A stretch of 64,000 nt of DNA from Protea cynaroides (lineage: Eukaryota; Streptophyta; Magnoliopsida; Proteales; Proteaceae). The stretch covers positions 31,692,271 through 31,756,270 of the forward strand of contig CM053266.1 of the NCBI GenBank assembly GCA_028583415.1. The letters are read 5' to 3'. The notes under the pieces are model-generated. The model had not been told where the DNA came from. It worked only from the letters and a program-made list of their open reading frames with translations, and did not search any database. Below, piece after piece: positions 41,915 to 54,180 of the stretch. Each line of letters starts with the position of its first letter. The stretch's first letter is position 1. Position numbers and translations under genes: made by a program.

Positions 41915-44322
41915 TTAGAAGTGGAGCGAGCTGGGTTGGGCCTTAGTCATCCGGGCCGACCCGTATGGCTCATCGTTGTCGTATCTCTTGTTGTTCTTGA
42001 AGGCAGCATATGCGACGACATAGACGATGACGAGGAGGATGAGAACAACAATGTTGATGACGGAGACCTTCCTCCAGCTCTTCTTCAGGCTGGCCAAAAC
42101 CCCTGCTTTGCAAGAATCACAGTAGTAGCAGAGCTGGGTCTGATCATTGCTCCATTTCAAGCAATCCGGGTCACTATCCATCAATCCACCTCCCTGGTTC
42201 CACACTGTCTCGTTCACATATACATACCCACATTCTGTCGGTGGCTTGCAACAACCCGACTACAAACAACAACAAAGACCCATTAGCCCATCATCTAGGG
42301 ATGTCAAAGGGTCGGTTCGATCTGGTTTTAGTAAATTTTTCCCATATATTCGCCCAGAATAAAACCGAACCAATAAGGTGTTCAGTCTAAAAAAATCCAA
42401 CCGAAACCAATAGTTATCGATCCAGCCAGTTTTGGTCCATTATCATTTTCTTTTAAATAATCCTCTATTATTAAAAAAAGGGTAACTATCGAGGTAACAA
42501 GACAAATCTAAGTCCTTTATTTTTTCTAGACCATTTCAAGTTCCGAAAATGCATAGTAATGTTTATAATATTGGACCACTAGCACACATGTAAGGACAAA
42601 CATGAAATATATGCCAATACAAATGGGGTAATAGTTAATTGAATTAGAGTCTAAATTTCGACATTTGGCTAATCTAGATCATGTTCTCTTATCCAACAAT
42701 TTGAATTGGCACATCATCTACCCATGTGGCAGAGATGCCTTCTGATATTTTAAAAAATAATAGACCCTTGTACTTCAAAAATATATTGAATTTTTATCAA
42801 TTTTATCTAGTTTTTTGGGGTGTTGATCCAAACGATTCTTGTCGGTTGGTTTTTGGTCTTTTAAGGGTTTTTAAAACTAAAATCAAAACCAAAACCAAAA
42901 CCAATATTGAACCAATAAGGAATTTGATCAGTCATCAGTCTAGCCGGTTCAATGGATATAACATTTCACATAATAAATAAGGGCATTTTTGTCATTTCAT
43001 TTCAACTTCATCACTAATACAAAGTTAATTGCAATTGCAAAGCAAAGCAAAGCAAAGCAAAGGGGGCAAGGCATGTGAAGATAAAATAATGGAAAATCAT
43101 ATGCTTTATCTCTAATTAATCTACTAATTAAGTTACTTCAAATAAAAGTAAAACTCCACTAAAGATAGATGACAAAAATGAAACCGGAAAGAGATGATTA
43201 TTGGAGAACAGTGATCTCTAGCTCTCAAGTTTTACTAAGCTTTTCTACCAAAAAGAACAAATTTTTTTTTTTACTAAGCTTCTAGAGTAAATCCTACTGG
43301 ATATCAAAGATGAAAATGAAACTGGAAAGAAAAGATTACTGAAGAACAATGATCTCTAGCTAGCTCTCAAGTTTGTTGGGAGTTTGGTCTGACATCGACT
43401 AGAAATCCTAATGCCTATCAATTCAAACTATTAATCTTAGCGAAAATTTTACATGGTTAATTAAAACGGGTTTTATGGTCTCTAGTCTCCATGTGTCCAT
43501 ACCTCCGAAAAATGTTAGGAGTTTAGATCTATACACCGACTACCAAACAGTCTATAATCTCCTTAACCACCGAGACCCCCTATCAGTTTGAACTTTTACG
43601 TTCTTACTAAGCTATTTCACAAAAAATAAAAATCCCACTGTAGATTTAATAAATGAAAATGAAAATGGAAAGAGAAGAAGATTGTTGGAGAAATAGTGAT
43701 CTCTACCTCTCAAACCCTACTAAAAAAAGCATCAGAAAAAAAAGCAGCACCCCAGCTGAATCAGATGAGAAACCCATCATCAAAGCTCTAAAATTTCAGC
43801 AGTACTTACTTGGATAGGGCTGAGGTTTCTGTAGTAGAACATGTCAGCAGACTCAGGCACCCCATTAATCTCCAAGCCCATGTTGGCACAGACATGAGAA
43901 TCCCTGATACAGGAGCTAATCTTGGACCAATAACTATCTTGATCAACCCTATCCTTGAGCCAACCAGAGTAATCAGAGAGGTAATAGTCAAGGTAGCCCC
44001 TGTTCAAAACTGATCTGCCAGAGCCCTTATCAGTGACACCGTAGGCAAAGATGATGAAGCCTATGAGGGCAGCTATGATGCAGAACATGGCAACAAGATA
44101 GAACCATAGAAGGGATGTATTACGGTAGCAGGCCCCAGCAAAGCCTGCCAGAGACACAACCATGATGGAGATGCCGATGATGATGAGAGGCCACTGTAGG
44201 AACCTCATGCAGTCTGTTGTGTTGGCCTTGCTGCTTAGCCATATCCCTCCCCCTAGTATTGGAATTGATAACAGGAAGGTCAAGAAGTTTATCATTCCGA
44301 TCAAGCTGTTGGTGAACCTCAT
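41915..44322 (-). CDS. Tetraspanin, TETRASPANIN-8-like (2 exons)
   Basis: A four-helix membrane protein that organises plasma-membrane microdomains; plant TET8-type members mark secreted vesicles. Exons: 44322-43810 (171 codons) and 42259-41915 (114 codons plus TAA), 285 aa. The donor is CCAA|GTAAGT and the acceptor TTTGTAG|TCGGG, phase 0, joining ...YRNLSPIQ to SGCCKPPTECGY. Membrane segments: about 8-28, 43-65, 74-94 and a last one (VSVINIVVLILLVIVYVVAY). The large extracellular loop carries the plant signature GCCKPP and further cysteines (SSCIRDSHVC, CLKWSN, CYYCDSCKAG). The cytosolic tail is short (KNNKRYDNDEPYG). The start sits directly behind a CT-rich leader. The intron is 1.55 kb. 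The number in the TET family is inferred from the overall look. Confidence 0.93.
42520..42730 (+). repeat. Dispersed repeat, copy 2 (pair with 39600-39815)
   Basis: See the matching landmarks at 39600-39815. This copy lies inside the tetraspanin intron and appears to interrupt another repeat, whose halves flank it. Confidence 0.55.
43037..43062. repeat. (GCAAA)n short tandem repeat
   Basis: About five perfect GCAAA units. Confidence 0.9.
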
Positions 44323-44460
44323 CTCTCTCTCTCTCTCTCTCTAATAACACTTCACTCTTCCTCTATACTATGATGGATGAATAACCCTTCACTCTTCTTC
44401 TATACTATGGTGGGTTCCTCCCTCTCTCTCTTCTATACCATATATATATGATGGGTTCCT
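44323..44460 (-). promoter_or_regulatory. Tetraspanin leader/core promoter candidate
   Basis: Directly before the ATG is an (AG)n tract on the sense strand (44323-44342), a common plant 5' UTR feature. Two copies of a 'ttcactcttcctctatactatg' block follow (from 44351 and 44389). A TATATATA box lies at 44440-44449, about 120 nt upstream of the ATG. Transcription start inferred only. Confidence 0.4.
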
Positions 44461-45764
44461 TTATTTATGATAGTTTAGGTGAAATGGGCCATTGGTGTCT
44501 GGTCCTTCTCTTGCGTTTGATGAGTGAAACATGGAGATGAGTGCAGGATTTATTAAATGAGATAAACAATTAATGGGGAGATGGGTAAACACTAAAGATT
44601 TTTAAGATTACAAGTAAAATATGACCTATCTTTCTGCAAAAGCATTGAATGCACATGGTTCATTGATTTCATGCCTTCTAAGCTTCTCATACGATTTTGT
44701 GACCGTCCGATTCGCATCTTTGTTGCACAACTGAGTTGGTCGGTGGAGGAGATAAAAAGAAAAGGATGAATTGGACCCACTCCAATGTATGAAACCAAAT
44801 TAAGGGTCAACCCGGCTCCACAAGTCACAAGTGGTCCATATGTACAGTGATATATAGAGTATCTGGAGCTGTGTTAATGGGTCTGGTGCCTACCGAGTAC
44901 CGACCAAGCGATGACTTTTCCGTGTTCAGGGACAGATGGAAAACAAAAAAAACAGGAACCCGGAAAAAGGGATTTCGGGTCAGATATGAGATACCATCCA
45001 TGATCCATGAGAGGAGAGAGATCTTAGAGAATCTTTTCCCTATATAATATTGAATTTAAGGGGCACCGGATCACTGTCCTGCTGTGGTGCTTTGGTCAAC
45101 GTCTCAGCCAATGGGAAAAGTGCATCAAGAATCTAATAGGGAGGGCGTGGATGTCATTTTCAAATAGCTGTGAGGGGGCGTGGGAGGATTCGCTCTCTTT
45201 GTTTTTATTTAGAATTTTATTTGAAAATTTTCACATTTAAAAAAAATTTTCGTATTATATTTTTAAGTATATAAAATGTTACACATCAAAACAAACGGAT
45301 CTAAAGGGAGAAAGTTTTTGTGCACTGTCGTCCAACATAGAAAGGAGGGAGGGTATGTAATATTATTTTAATTGTTTCTACTGGAAGGTGCAATTGTACA
45401 TGTACAATTATTATGTACAAAAAAATCGATCTTAAAAATAGGTGTAAAGGGTAGTAGCGCTCTGGTGGGGTTTCAAATCTTCTCTTGCGGTAGAAAGATC
45501 CTGTAGCTGGTCCAAGGGATTGAGGATCAGTCGGCCCGTCTATCAATACATGGGGAGGTAGGTCAGTTGAAATCCTGCCCTTGGCAGGCGGCAAGTCAGC
45601 AAGAGACGATTTGATTGCCTCCGATGGTGCCTTCCTAAAGTTTGCAACATTTTTATTTTAATTTTGAGTTAATATTTATGACACCGCTACAAATCGACAT
45701 CTTCAGCAAAAACTCTCTCCCAATTTTTGAAGTTAACATTCACCCTCTTCTTTAAATATGAAAT
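44461..45764. other. Upstream of tetraspanin, no gene seen
   Basis: AT-rich with several short ORFs that lack motifs. No RNA gene or bounded repeat recognised. Confidence 0.35.
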
Positions 45765-45774
45765 TATCCATAAT

Positions 45775-47475
45775 CAAGGAATTAAGTATCGTGTATCGAT
45801 ACTGTATTGAACTGTTGAAATTAAGAGACGTATCGTATCGTATCATGGATACGATGTATACGCATGGATACGAGGTAAGATATGCACAAAAATAATTAAG
45901 GAACATATAAAACATAATTTTAAAGCATAAAAACACTATAATTAGCAACATTGAGAAAGAAAATATTTCTTACATCATAGATACACATGATTATGGGGCA
46001 AGATATGCACAAAAATGATTTAGGATCATATAGAACGCATTTTTAAAGCATAAAAACATAATAAATCTATAATTAACAACATTAACAATTAGACATGGGT
46101 TAATATAAAATGTCACACATGTTTACTAGTTGAACCATTTGAGAATAAAAACTCAATAAATTTAACTGCAAAAAAATAAGATAGATGGAATAACACTCTT
46201 ATGAGAAAATGAAGAATACAATATTCTATTTTCATTTCTACATAAACAGTCTTATCACAAGTATTACATTTCTGCATAGTTCCACTGAATGCATTACAAG
46301 AGTTCTTACTCTATCTTTCATATCCTCATATATTATATTTCAAGATGGTCTCCTTATGAATCCTATCTTTTTCATTGATCAATAGTTTTTGACACCCTTA
46401 TTCACATAGAAAAAAAACGTACAATATACAATAAATAGAGAATTTTTAGAACACAAAAATAGATATCAAGCCCAAAAACAGAGAAATACACATGGGTTGA
46501 AACAAAAAATTTTGACAAAAAAAAACAGACGAAAACAAGTTCCTAGTCGTATTCTGTTTAAGAGAAACAAAAAAAAAAATCAAAAAAATAAATAACAAGG
46601 ATGGAAGAAAAAGAAATAAAAAAAATATTATCTAAATTATATTTCTATTTTTTAAACCAGAAAATAAAAAAAATAAAAAATTAAATAAAAAATTATAACT
46701 GAGAAGTAAAGATGGTAGATCAATGGTCTATACATCTTATATAAATAGTAGAAGAAGAAAGGATTAATTTTTGAAAAAAAAAATTTAAAAATTTCTTGTG
46801 ATCTTCAAAAAAATTTCAAATGAAACCTCAGATCAGTGTTTAAATCCATATATGTAGTATGCATTCATCAAATAGGACCATTGTTCATTGATTCAGGAGA
46901 ATAAACAACATAAAAATAGATTTATTTTGAAAAAAAAATAAAGTTGAAACTCATACATTTGCTGTTTTTCATCCTTGGAGCTTGAAAAGATGATTTCATG
47001 CTCTAATCTTCACAAAAATCAAGTTTGATGCTACTTTCCTAGTCGTTTTAGGACTAAGAATCAAAGCCCTAAGGTTTTTTTAAAAGAAAATCAAGTTGCA
47101 GAAGAGTATTCAAACTGAAATGGTTGTCGACTTTTAGAAAAAGACACTGTTCTGAGTAGAATTGATATTGCTCGATACTAAAAGGGTGTATCGACCAGTA
47201 TCGACTAGTATCAAACCAATATGGTTCGATACTGAACCAATATGATTCGATACTAGTCGATACAGGTTGATTTTATTTTTTTTTAAACTATATTTAAAGT
47301 GTATCGATACACTCGATAGTGTATCGAGTGTATACGGCTCGATACCCCTCGATACGTTCGATACTGTGTTTTTTTTTTAAATGGAGAGACGAATCGAGGT
47401 GTATCGTATCGACTAGTGTCGATACCAATACATATCTGTCGATACGGTGCGTATCGTATCGATACTTGATTCCTT
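45775..47475. mobile_element. 1.7-kb noncoding transposon with GTATCGATAC-rich ends and 9-bp TSD
   Basis: Ends AAGGAATTAAGTATCG... and ...CGATACTTGATTCCTT are inverted repeats, flanked by ATCCATAAT on both sides (45766-45774 and 47476-47484). A 9-bp duplication suggests a Mutator-like (MULE) non-autonomous element. Near both ends are clusters of GTATCGATAC, TCGATACACTCGATA and GTATCGTATC words (45784-45875 and 47165-47465). The middle is AT-rich; one segment is directly repeated ('gatatgcacaaaaat' plus 'catataaaac/catatagaac' at 45880 and 46000). No transposase. Confidence 0.8.
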
Positions 47476-47484
47476 ATCCATAAT

Positions 47485-47741
47485 ACCCTTATTTATGAAT
47501 TTCTCATCCTACACATTTTTGCTTGAGGTGTCAAAGCCTCTTAGACAAAAACCGATATCATAGAGACGGACCCTTTTATTTACACTTTTATAAATTTCAT
47601 AGGGTTGACTAACATATGATGCATATTTGCCTGATGGAGCTCGTCCTCTGTCGTCCAGTGGGTACAACAGTCCATATTTGCCTATACAATGTTGTTATCG
47701 CATTCGCATTCATCCTTTCTTATTTCCTAGAACCAAGGTTC
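47485..47741. other. Host sequence between two insertions
   Basis: Short AT-rich stretch between the MULE-like element and the LINE. An open frame runs through it, but it has no recognised motif and continues into the LINE by chance. Confidence 0.4.
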
Positions 47742-47875
47742 AAGTGCATGAAAATGCCGACAATGGGTATTTTCCCGAAGTGGTGAGAAGTAGACAACAT
47801 CATAACAATATTTTAAACATCAGAGACTCCAACAATGAGACCATTTCCAATCCGGATGACATAAAAAGGACGTGC

Positions 47876-48012
47876 CCAAATCCTCTCCTCCATGGCTCCC
47901 CGCTCCCACCCCATCCAATCGTTGGAGGGGTGAGCTGGCTCAAACTCCAACCCCTTCCAACGGTTGGATGGGGTGGGAGCCGGGGAATCGGGGAGGAGAG
48001 GATTCGGTTCCA
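47876..48012. mobile_element. Small foldback MITE inside the LINE, 137 bp
   Basis: AAATCCTCTCCTCC at the left and GGAGGAGAGGATT at the right; arms continue as CCCACCCCATCCAATCGTTGG against CCAACGGTTGGATGGGGTGGG, so nearly the whole element is one hairpin. LINE coding similarity (...NPDDIKR before, HFADRFRSNY after) continues on both sides. Flanks AAAAAGGACGTGC and AAAAAAGACTGC may be a decayed target duplication. A related half-copy lies at 52025-52085. Confidence 0.75.
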
Positions 48013-48076
48013 AAAAAGACTGCTGTAGCTCATTTCGCGGATCGATTTAGGAGTAACTACTCATCCAATAGAAACA

Positions 48077-49271
48077 ATGGAAAACCAGATCTTCAAAAAC
48101 CTTCTCTCGGATTATCAAAAACGTGAGTTAGAGAAGGTGGTTGCTGAAGAAGAAATTAAAAAGGTGGTGTCTGCTATATTAAATGATGGGATCCCAGGGT
48201 CGAATGGGTTCAATGCTTTTTCCTTCAAGCACTGTTGGACGACTGTGGGAGATGATGTTACCCAGACAATCCAATGATTCTTCAGAGATGGGTTTATGCC
48301 AAGGTCAATCAACTCCACTTTTATTTGCTTGATCCCCAAAGTTATAGGTGCTGAATCGTTTGATGGGTTCTGGCCCACAGCCCTATACAATACCATCTAT
48401 AAATTCATTGCTAAAATCTTGGCTAATAGGATGAGAGAAGTTACTCACTATGTGGTTTCAGATGTCCAGTCTACCTTCATTAAAGGCAGAACCATAACAG
48501 ACAATATCATGATTTTTCATGACATTGTTAGGAGAATGACTCAAAAAAATGCCCCCTAATGGTCATTCTCAAGATTGACATCCAAAATGCGTATGATTCG
48601 ATTGATAGAGAATATACCATTGATACCATGAGGGCAATGGGATCCTTAGGATCTTTATCTATTGGGTCCAATAGTGTGTGAAGTTGGCTATGTTCTCTAT
48701 CCTAGTAAATGGCAATCTGACAGGGTACTTTAAAGGTGATAAAGGTATTCGCCAAGGAGATCCACTGTCCCCCCTTCTCGTCACTATTGCTATGCAGGGA
48801 TTCTCAACTATATTTGATCGAGAAGTTGCTAGTAAGAATATTGTCTTTCCAAGAAAATGCAAAAAAATGGGAATATCCTACTTTATATTTGTAGATGATT
48901 TGATGGTTTTCTCAAAAGGAGAATGGAATTCAGTCCAAGGTATACTTCATGGGCTAGAGAATTTTGAAAAGCTGTCCAACTTTTTTATGAACTTATCGAA
49001 ATCTTCAATGGCTGTGGGAGGAGTCTTACCCCATACCAAGGAAGATCTCCTCTGTAGATCCAAGCTCCAAGAGTTGGTGCTCCCTCTAAGATACCTGGGG
49101 GTGCCTCTCTTCTCAGGGAGACTTACAGTTGAGTTATGCATGCCTAGTTTGGATTTTGTACACAGGAAATTTGAAGACTGGAAGTCCAGATTTTTATCCC
49201 AAACTGGGAGACTACAACTTATAAATTCTGTGCTCCTATATCTATTAGAACGGCATATTTGGCATCTCTAG
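48077..49271 (+). pseudogene. LINE reverse transcriptase remnant
   Basis: Three open segments (48077-48277, 48296-48559, 48678-49271) carry the L1-type RT blocks; stops near 48278, 48559 and 48679 and a frameshift around 48620 separate them. The thumb region runs to RYLGVPLFSGRL and FLSQTGRLQLINSVL. The RPI-type motif is altered (FWPTALYNTIYKFIAKIL), and the catalytic FVDD is intact in its aspartates. Confidence 0.85.
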
Positions 49272-50603
49272 TAGAATTATGAGGAAAGTAGACATGATAT
49301 TTGCTAGATTTTTTAGGGCTGGGCCTTCCTTGAAGAAATCTATTCACTAAAAAAATTTGTTTGCCTAAAATTGAAGGTGGTCTGGGTGTGAAAAGAATCA
49401 AAGATATGAACTTGACAGGTATCCAGAAGCATGGTTGAAACATCATATCTTATAAAACTTCATGGATTCATCAGAAGTACCTTAGAAAGGAGTCTTTCTA
49501 GACAGCTGAGACAAATGCCAAAAGTTGGTGGGTTTGGAGGTAGATCATGAAGCATAAGCATCTTCTGCTTAAAAAAGTAGAGTATACCATTGGGGATGAA
49601 AATCTCACTAAATTTTGGCTTGACCCCTGGCATCCGCTGGGAATTCTTGGCATCCGCTGGGAATTCTTGAGAATGTATTCCCCTCGGTCCACCTATTAAT
49701 GGAGAATCTCCACAAGATGGCTCCAGTTAGTTCCATTGTTAAAGATGGTGATTGGGATCATGGTCCTAATCTCCATCCCCTCCTATTCCATGTTTGGGAT
49801 TCTCTTTGGATGGTGACTCGATCCCCCAATTAGCTCAGATCCGACCTCGTCAGATGGACTAGCAAAAAAGGTAAGGTCATGACCTTCTCCTCCAAAGCTA
49901 TGTGGGATTCCATTATACTGACTCATCCATCCCCCGATGGGTGGGTGCAATTTAGTTTGATTTGCCAAAAATATCCTTCGCCATGCCATTACCCTCTGAA
50001 GATGTATCCAGAATGCCCTTCCTACTTGTGACCAGCTTCGCCTGAGAAGAATTAATGTTAATCCTGCATGTTGTCTCTGTGGAACCCGGCCAGGATAATA
50101 TTGTAGGGACCATTTGTTTTTCGCAAGCCTGTTTTCCTTCTGGGTTTGGAAAGAAATAAGACTTATGTGTTCCAAGAGAAGATTCATAAGGGAAGAGATT
50201 ATTGAATAAGCTGCTTGGATTAGCAAGAAATGCAAGAGGAACAAGCTATATGGAAGATTAATCAAGCTAGCGTTTGGAGCTACAGTGTATCATGTATGGA
50301 GGGAGACAAATAATATGATATTTTATTCTGTGGCCAAACTGAGAGAGGCCAGAGTTAGTACTATTATATGTCAGGTCTTGGATAACTGGAAATTGTTAAA
50401 TTGATCCCCTCCCTTATCAATGTCCCCCTCCATCTCTTATGTAATGGCCAAATGGGGTTTGTAATTGTGTGTGTAAGTCTTTAGTGGTGTCTCCCTTGCC
50501 CTCCTTGGATAGGATTGTGGCCTGTTTGGCTGGTTGTATATCCTTCTCTCTTTTGTTTCTTCATTAATAGATCTATGCATAAAAAAAAAAAGAAAAGTGC
50601 ATG

Positions 50604-50899
50604 GACTTGAGAATAAGCTTTGACTTAATGGATCTTGATCCGATCCTGTGTCGGATCAGTCCGAATTGCTCGTGACTTGGCAAAAACCTGAAGGAATTGC
50701 CACTCACCTTGCATAAATCCAATCTTGGGACTGACTTGACATGATAAGACGAATTCGGATCCAGATTGGATCCGTGCCCTAAAACCATGCCCGGAACCCT
50801 TACTCCCTACTAACCGCATCACACCATTCACCATTATCTTCCACAGAACTTTAGTTTGGCATCGTTAATTGTGGGGCCATACTTTTAAAAAAAACAGTT
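50604..50899. other. Short unique stretch after the LINE
   Basis: GC content is higher than its surroundings ('gatcttgatccgatcctgtg' type wording with GGATC/GATCC words). No gene recognised. A T tract of about 19 lies at 50898-50917. Confidence 0.35.
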
Positions 50900-50929
50900 T
50901 TTTTTTTTTTTTTATTAAGGAAATTTAAT

Positions 50930-53690
50930 AACGTAAACCAATCGGTTATGTTATTCGGTTTTATAATAATTTTCTCAATTTTGCCAATCGGCCCATAATG
51001 GAAAAAAACACAACCCTTCACTCATGTTCAATTGTAATTTATCATTATTAATTCTACATTGAAAACATAATATTTTATTTTTCTTAATTAAAAGAACGTA
51101 CTCTAAATGAAGAGAGAGAATGATTGGAGAAAATGAGAGACATTTAGCTATTTAGGGTTAGGCCTTAAAGGATTTAGCTCAATGGTCATTTTAATCAGTT
51201 GGTCTCAGGTTTGGACCATAATCGGTCGGTGTAGTTGAGCAATTGACGGGTTGTAATCTTACAATGTGAACGATTGATTAACAATCGTCTGGGCCTAAGC
51301 TCGACAAGTTTAATAAATGGGGCAAGTGCCGCGAGTCAGTCGAGATTTTAATAGGTTGGTCTGGTTCAGTACATGATGTAGCCAAAAATTGACACCCCTA
51401 GGTGTCAATCGGGCTAGTTCGATTTGGTTTTGGTCCTATACCCCTCAGCCCAATTACTGTTCCATAAAAAAAAATCCAGTTTCGGGTTTTTATTGGGTTG
51501 GTTTAATGGGCTTTTATCAGTCCATAATTGGTTTGGTTTCATTTCGGTTTCGATTTATTATATGTATTTGTAGTAACAAGTCGGCTTAATAGGTTATATC
51601 GAGCAATTATCGAACTAATTCGGTTTTGGTATTGTTGTCAAAAACTGGACTAGTTTGATTTTGGTCTTCTTGGTCCAATTTGATTCGTTTTTATTAATTG
51701 TTTCAGTCCGATTTTGGTTTTCATTGGCCTATAAAAACGCAACTCAATTCCTATCCAATAATGTCCGGTTTTGATTTTATCGTGATAGAATCAGATTGGT
51801 CCGATTTTGATTTTTGGATTAGGATCTAATTTTGACAACATTCCAACTCTCCCTTACTCTTTCATGTCTGAAACTTGGAAAACCTTATAATTGAAATAAA
51901 AGTATAAAACCATTATAAAGGAAGCAAAGATTTTGATAATCCCCTCGTCAATTGGAAACGGGTCGGTTAGGTGTCTTTTCAAAGAAACATGGACCACCAT
52001 AAACACATAGAAACTGATATGGAACCAAATCCTCTCCTCCCCAATTCCCCGATTTTCATCCCATCTCACCATTGAAGTGTGACACGAGGATTTGATTTCG
52101 ACTGAAATGAACAACAAGCTGACATGAAATCGCTTACCAGAGTTAGGATGACGGGTGTTCAAACACCGTTCTAGTAATCATTATCGGATAAATTAGAGGT
52201 CAATTCATATGAGTATAGGTCACGATCGATAATAATTATAGATTACAGATTAAATATCAAGATCTGATCCTGGATGTGGAACACAGATGGTCCAATCCTT
52301 AAAAGGTGGGTATGAAATCTATGCCAGATAACGATTACTATATCAATGGTGTTCAAGGATATGACACTTGGCTTCGTGGTCAAAGTAGAAAGGAGGTCGC
52401 TAGTCTAAGATCATGTGTTATTGGGCCATGTGTTTTAGGCCTATTTTCTAGATATTCTTTACATACATTTACAACCATACACTTTATGTGCTAATTTTTT
52501 TTTCAATTATTATTCCAATTATTACCCCCCTAACAATTTAGAATCTAAGTAGAGGTGTGAATTTTTTACCTGCACCGTATCTTCAGAATCGGGTTAATCG
52601 ATTAAAACCTAGACCGATATGTATCGTTTATTAAAAGTGTCGAGCTTATCGGTTTAGGCCCAGACTAATTATATATCTGTCTTTCATGGTGTAAGTGTGC
52701 AAACTATCAGTCACCTAAACTTGTTGATTGATTATGGACCGAATCCAAGACTGATCGAATAAATGACCATTAAGTTAAATCCCTAAAGATATAAATCCTA
52801 AATGCCTAAATATTTCTCATTTCTCCCCTTCATTCTTCCTCTTCATTTAGACTATGTTTTTCTAATCAATAATTTAAAACAAGTTATTATGTTTTGAATG
52901 TAGAAGAAATAATGACCTATTACAACAGAATATGGGCCAAGGATTTTTTTTTCCTTTTTCCGTTGGACAAGTTTGGCAGAATTAGGACAATTAGCACAAG
53001 ATCAAACAGCATAATTGATTGTGGACCGGTTGGTTTGTATCATTGAAGCTCGTTAATGGATCGATTCGACCAATTAAGGACCGAGACTGATTGGACCGAA
53101 TATAAACATGTCTATGTCTCACAAACAAAGATTGATTAATTAAACATGTCGGTCACGATGCAAGATATTAAGTTGGTGGTGACTGATCAGGCCCAACCGA
53201 TATCGACTGATATCTTTTAGGTTAGATTTCATATATGCTTATAGAATTGATGCCATCTTCTCGTAGGAATATTCTAATACACAGCTTAAATAAATCATTT
53301 GAAATCATTTATTATGTTGATTAAACTAACACGATCAGACTAACACTCCTAGCATGCTAGATGAAACAAGATGGACATCAATGAAAGGTCTATGGGTGGA
53401 TTGGGCTAAGCCTAATCATTGGTTCTTAACTAAGATCAAGAGCTACAAATCATTGAAGACATCGCTACAAGCATCCAATGAGTCGGAGCTAGACCTTGAG
53501 ATACAAGGGGTAAACTTGTGAGAAGGAAGTCGAAAGTAAGGTTTCAAACGTCGTACATGGAATCTTATTTCGTACAAATTAGAATCGTATTTTATACCAA
53601 ATTAGAAACCATATTTCGTACAAATTAAATACCGTACAAAAAATGAACAGAACCAATACAATAATAAACTCTTATCCGTTCACAATGGGA
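50930..53690 (+). repeat. Composite repeat, copy A
   Basis: Modules in order: (i) 50930-51390, read inverted relative to module (v); (ii) 51395-51845, AT-rich 'gtttggttttggt' sequence starting GACACCCCTAGGTGTCAA; (iii) 51865-52060, 'cttggaaaac...gtataaaacca'; (iv) 52130-52500, including 'gtgttcaaacacc' and 'gtgttcaaggatatgacact'; (v) 52550-53210; (vi) 53230-53525, a gene-like remnant; (vii) 53535-53690. The same order occurs at 56560-60470 (copy B), and modules ii-iv and vi at 61100-62400 (copy C). Confidence 0.75.
53230..53525 (+). pseudogene. Remnant of unrecognised coding sequence, copy A
   Basis: Broken frames resemble the ORF at 61885-62376: 'ELMPSSRR', 'SFEIIYYVD', then DEI/DET-RW-like, 'GLWVDWAKPNHWF', ending 'ESELDLEIQGVNL' and a stop. 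No known domain recognised. Degenerate. Confidence 0.5.
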
Positions 53691-54180
53691 TTGGTTTAGT
53701 TTTGGTTTTATTGGTCCGATTTGGTTTGGTTTTACCAGTTGATCCAGTCCGATTTTGGTTCTCATTGGGTTATAAAAATACAACCCAAACTATTATCCAA
53801 TGAGGTTCGGTTTCGATTTGATCTAGGCCAAATTGAGTTGGTTCGGTTTTGATTTTTCATTTCGGTCTAATTTTGACAACCCGTCATTCTCCCTTACTCC
53901 ATCGTGTCCAAAACTTGGAAAACGCTGTACTTGGAGTAAAAGTATAAAACCATAATAAAGGAAGCCGAAATTTGGATAACCCCCTCATCAATTGGAAATG
54001 GGTCGGTTCGGGGCCTTTTCAAAGAGATGTGGACCACAAATAAATTCATAGAAACTGGGAAAAATTGTATCATGTTGTCCAATTTGTTCGGCTTTGATCC
54101 AATGGTTGGAGTTCACATGGTTTGTGCATTTGGTGAACTCCAACCATTGAATCACGATTGAAAAATGTCGAATGACAGGA
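53690..54180 (+). repeat. Partial extra copy of composite repeat modules ii-iii
   Basis: 'ttggttttattggtccgatt', then 'tttgacaacccgtca', then 'cttggaaaacgctgtacttg' and 'agtataaaaccataataaag' match 51640-52060, 58240-58590 and 61440-61640. Confidence 0.65.

Larger units (their letters stand above)
42260..43809 (-). other. Tetraspanin intron (1.55 kb)
   Basis: Within it lie a copy of the dispersed repeat (42520-42730) set inside another repeat of the 'aaaaccgaaccaataagg' type (42300-42440 and 42830-42960), a (GCAAA)n tract (43037-43062), and two similar segments around 43200-43260 and 43325-43380 ('gaagaacaatgatctctagct' type). No gene. Confidence 0.7.
47751..50594 (+). mobile_element. 5'-truncated L1-type LINE (non-LTR retrotransposon), decayed
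   Basis: It is flanked by AAGTGCATG on both sides (47742-47750 and 50595-50603) and ends in an A-rich tail (50580-50594), the signature of target-primed reverse transcription. Broken ORF2 motifs follow in order: VVRSRQHHNNIL; GIPGSNGFNAFSFKHCW; INSTFICLIPKV; FIKGRTITDNI; LKIDIQNAYDSID; GIRQGDPLSPLL; YFIFVDDLMVFSKG (catalytic FxDD with V for the usual A); LRYLGVPLFSG; and near 50025-50110 a zf-RVT-like stretch (DQLRLRRINVNPACCLCG). The endonuclease domain and ORF1 are missing. Many stops and frameshifts; not functional. Confidence 0.88.
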
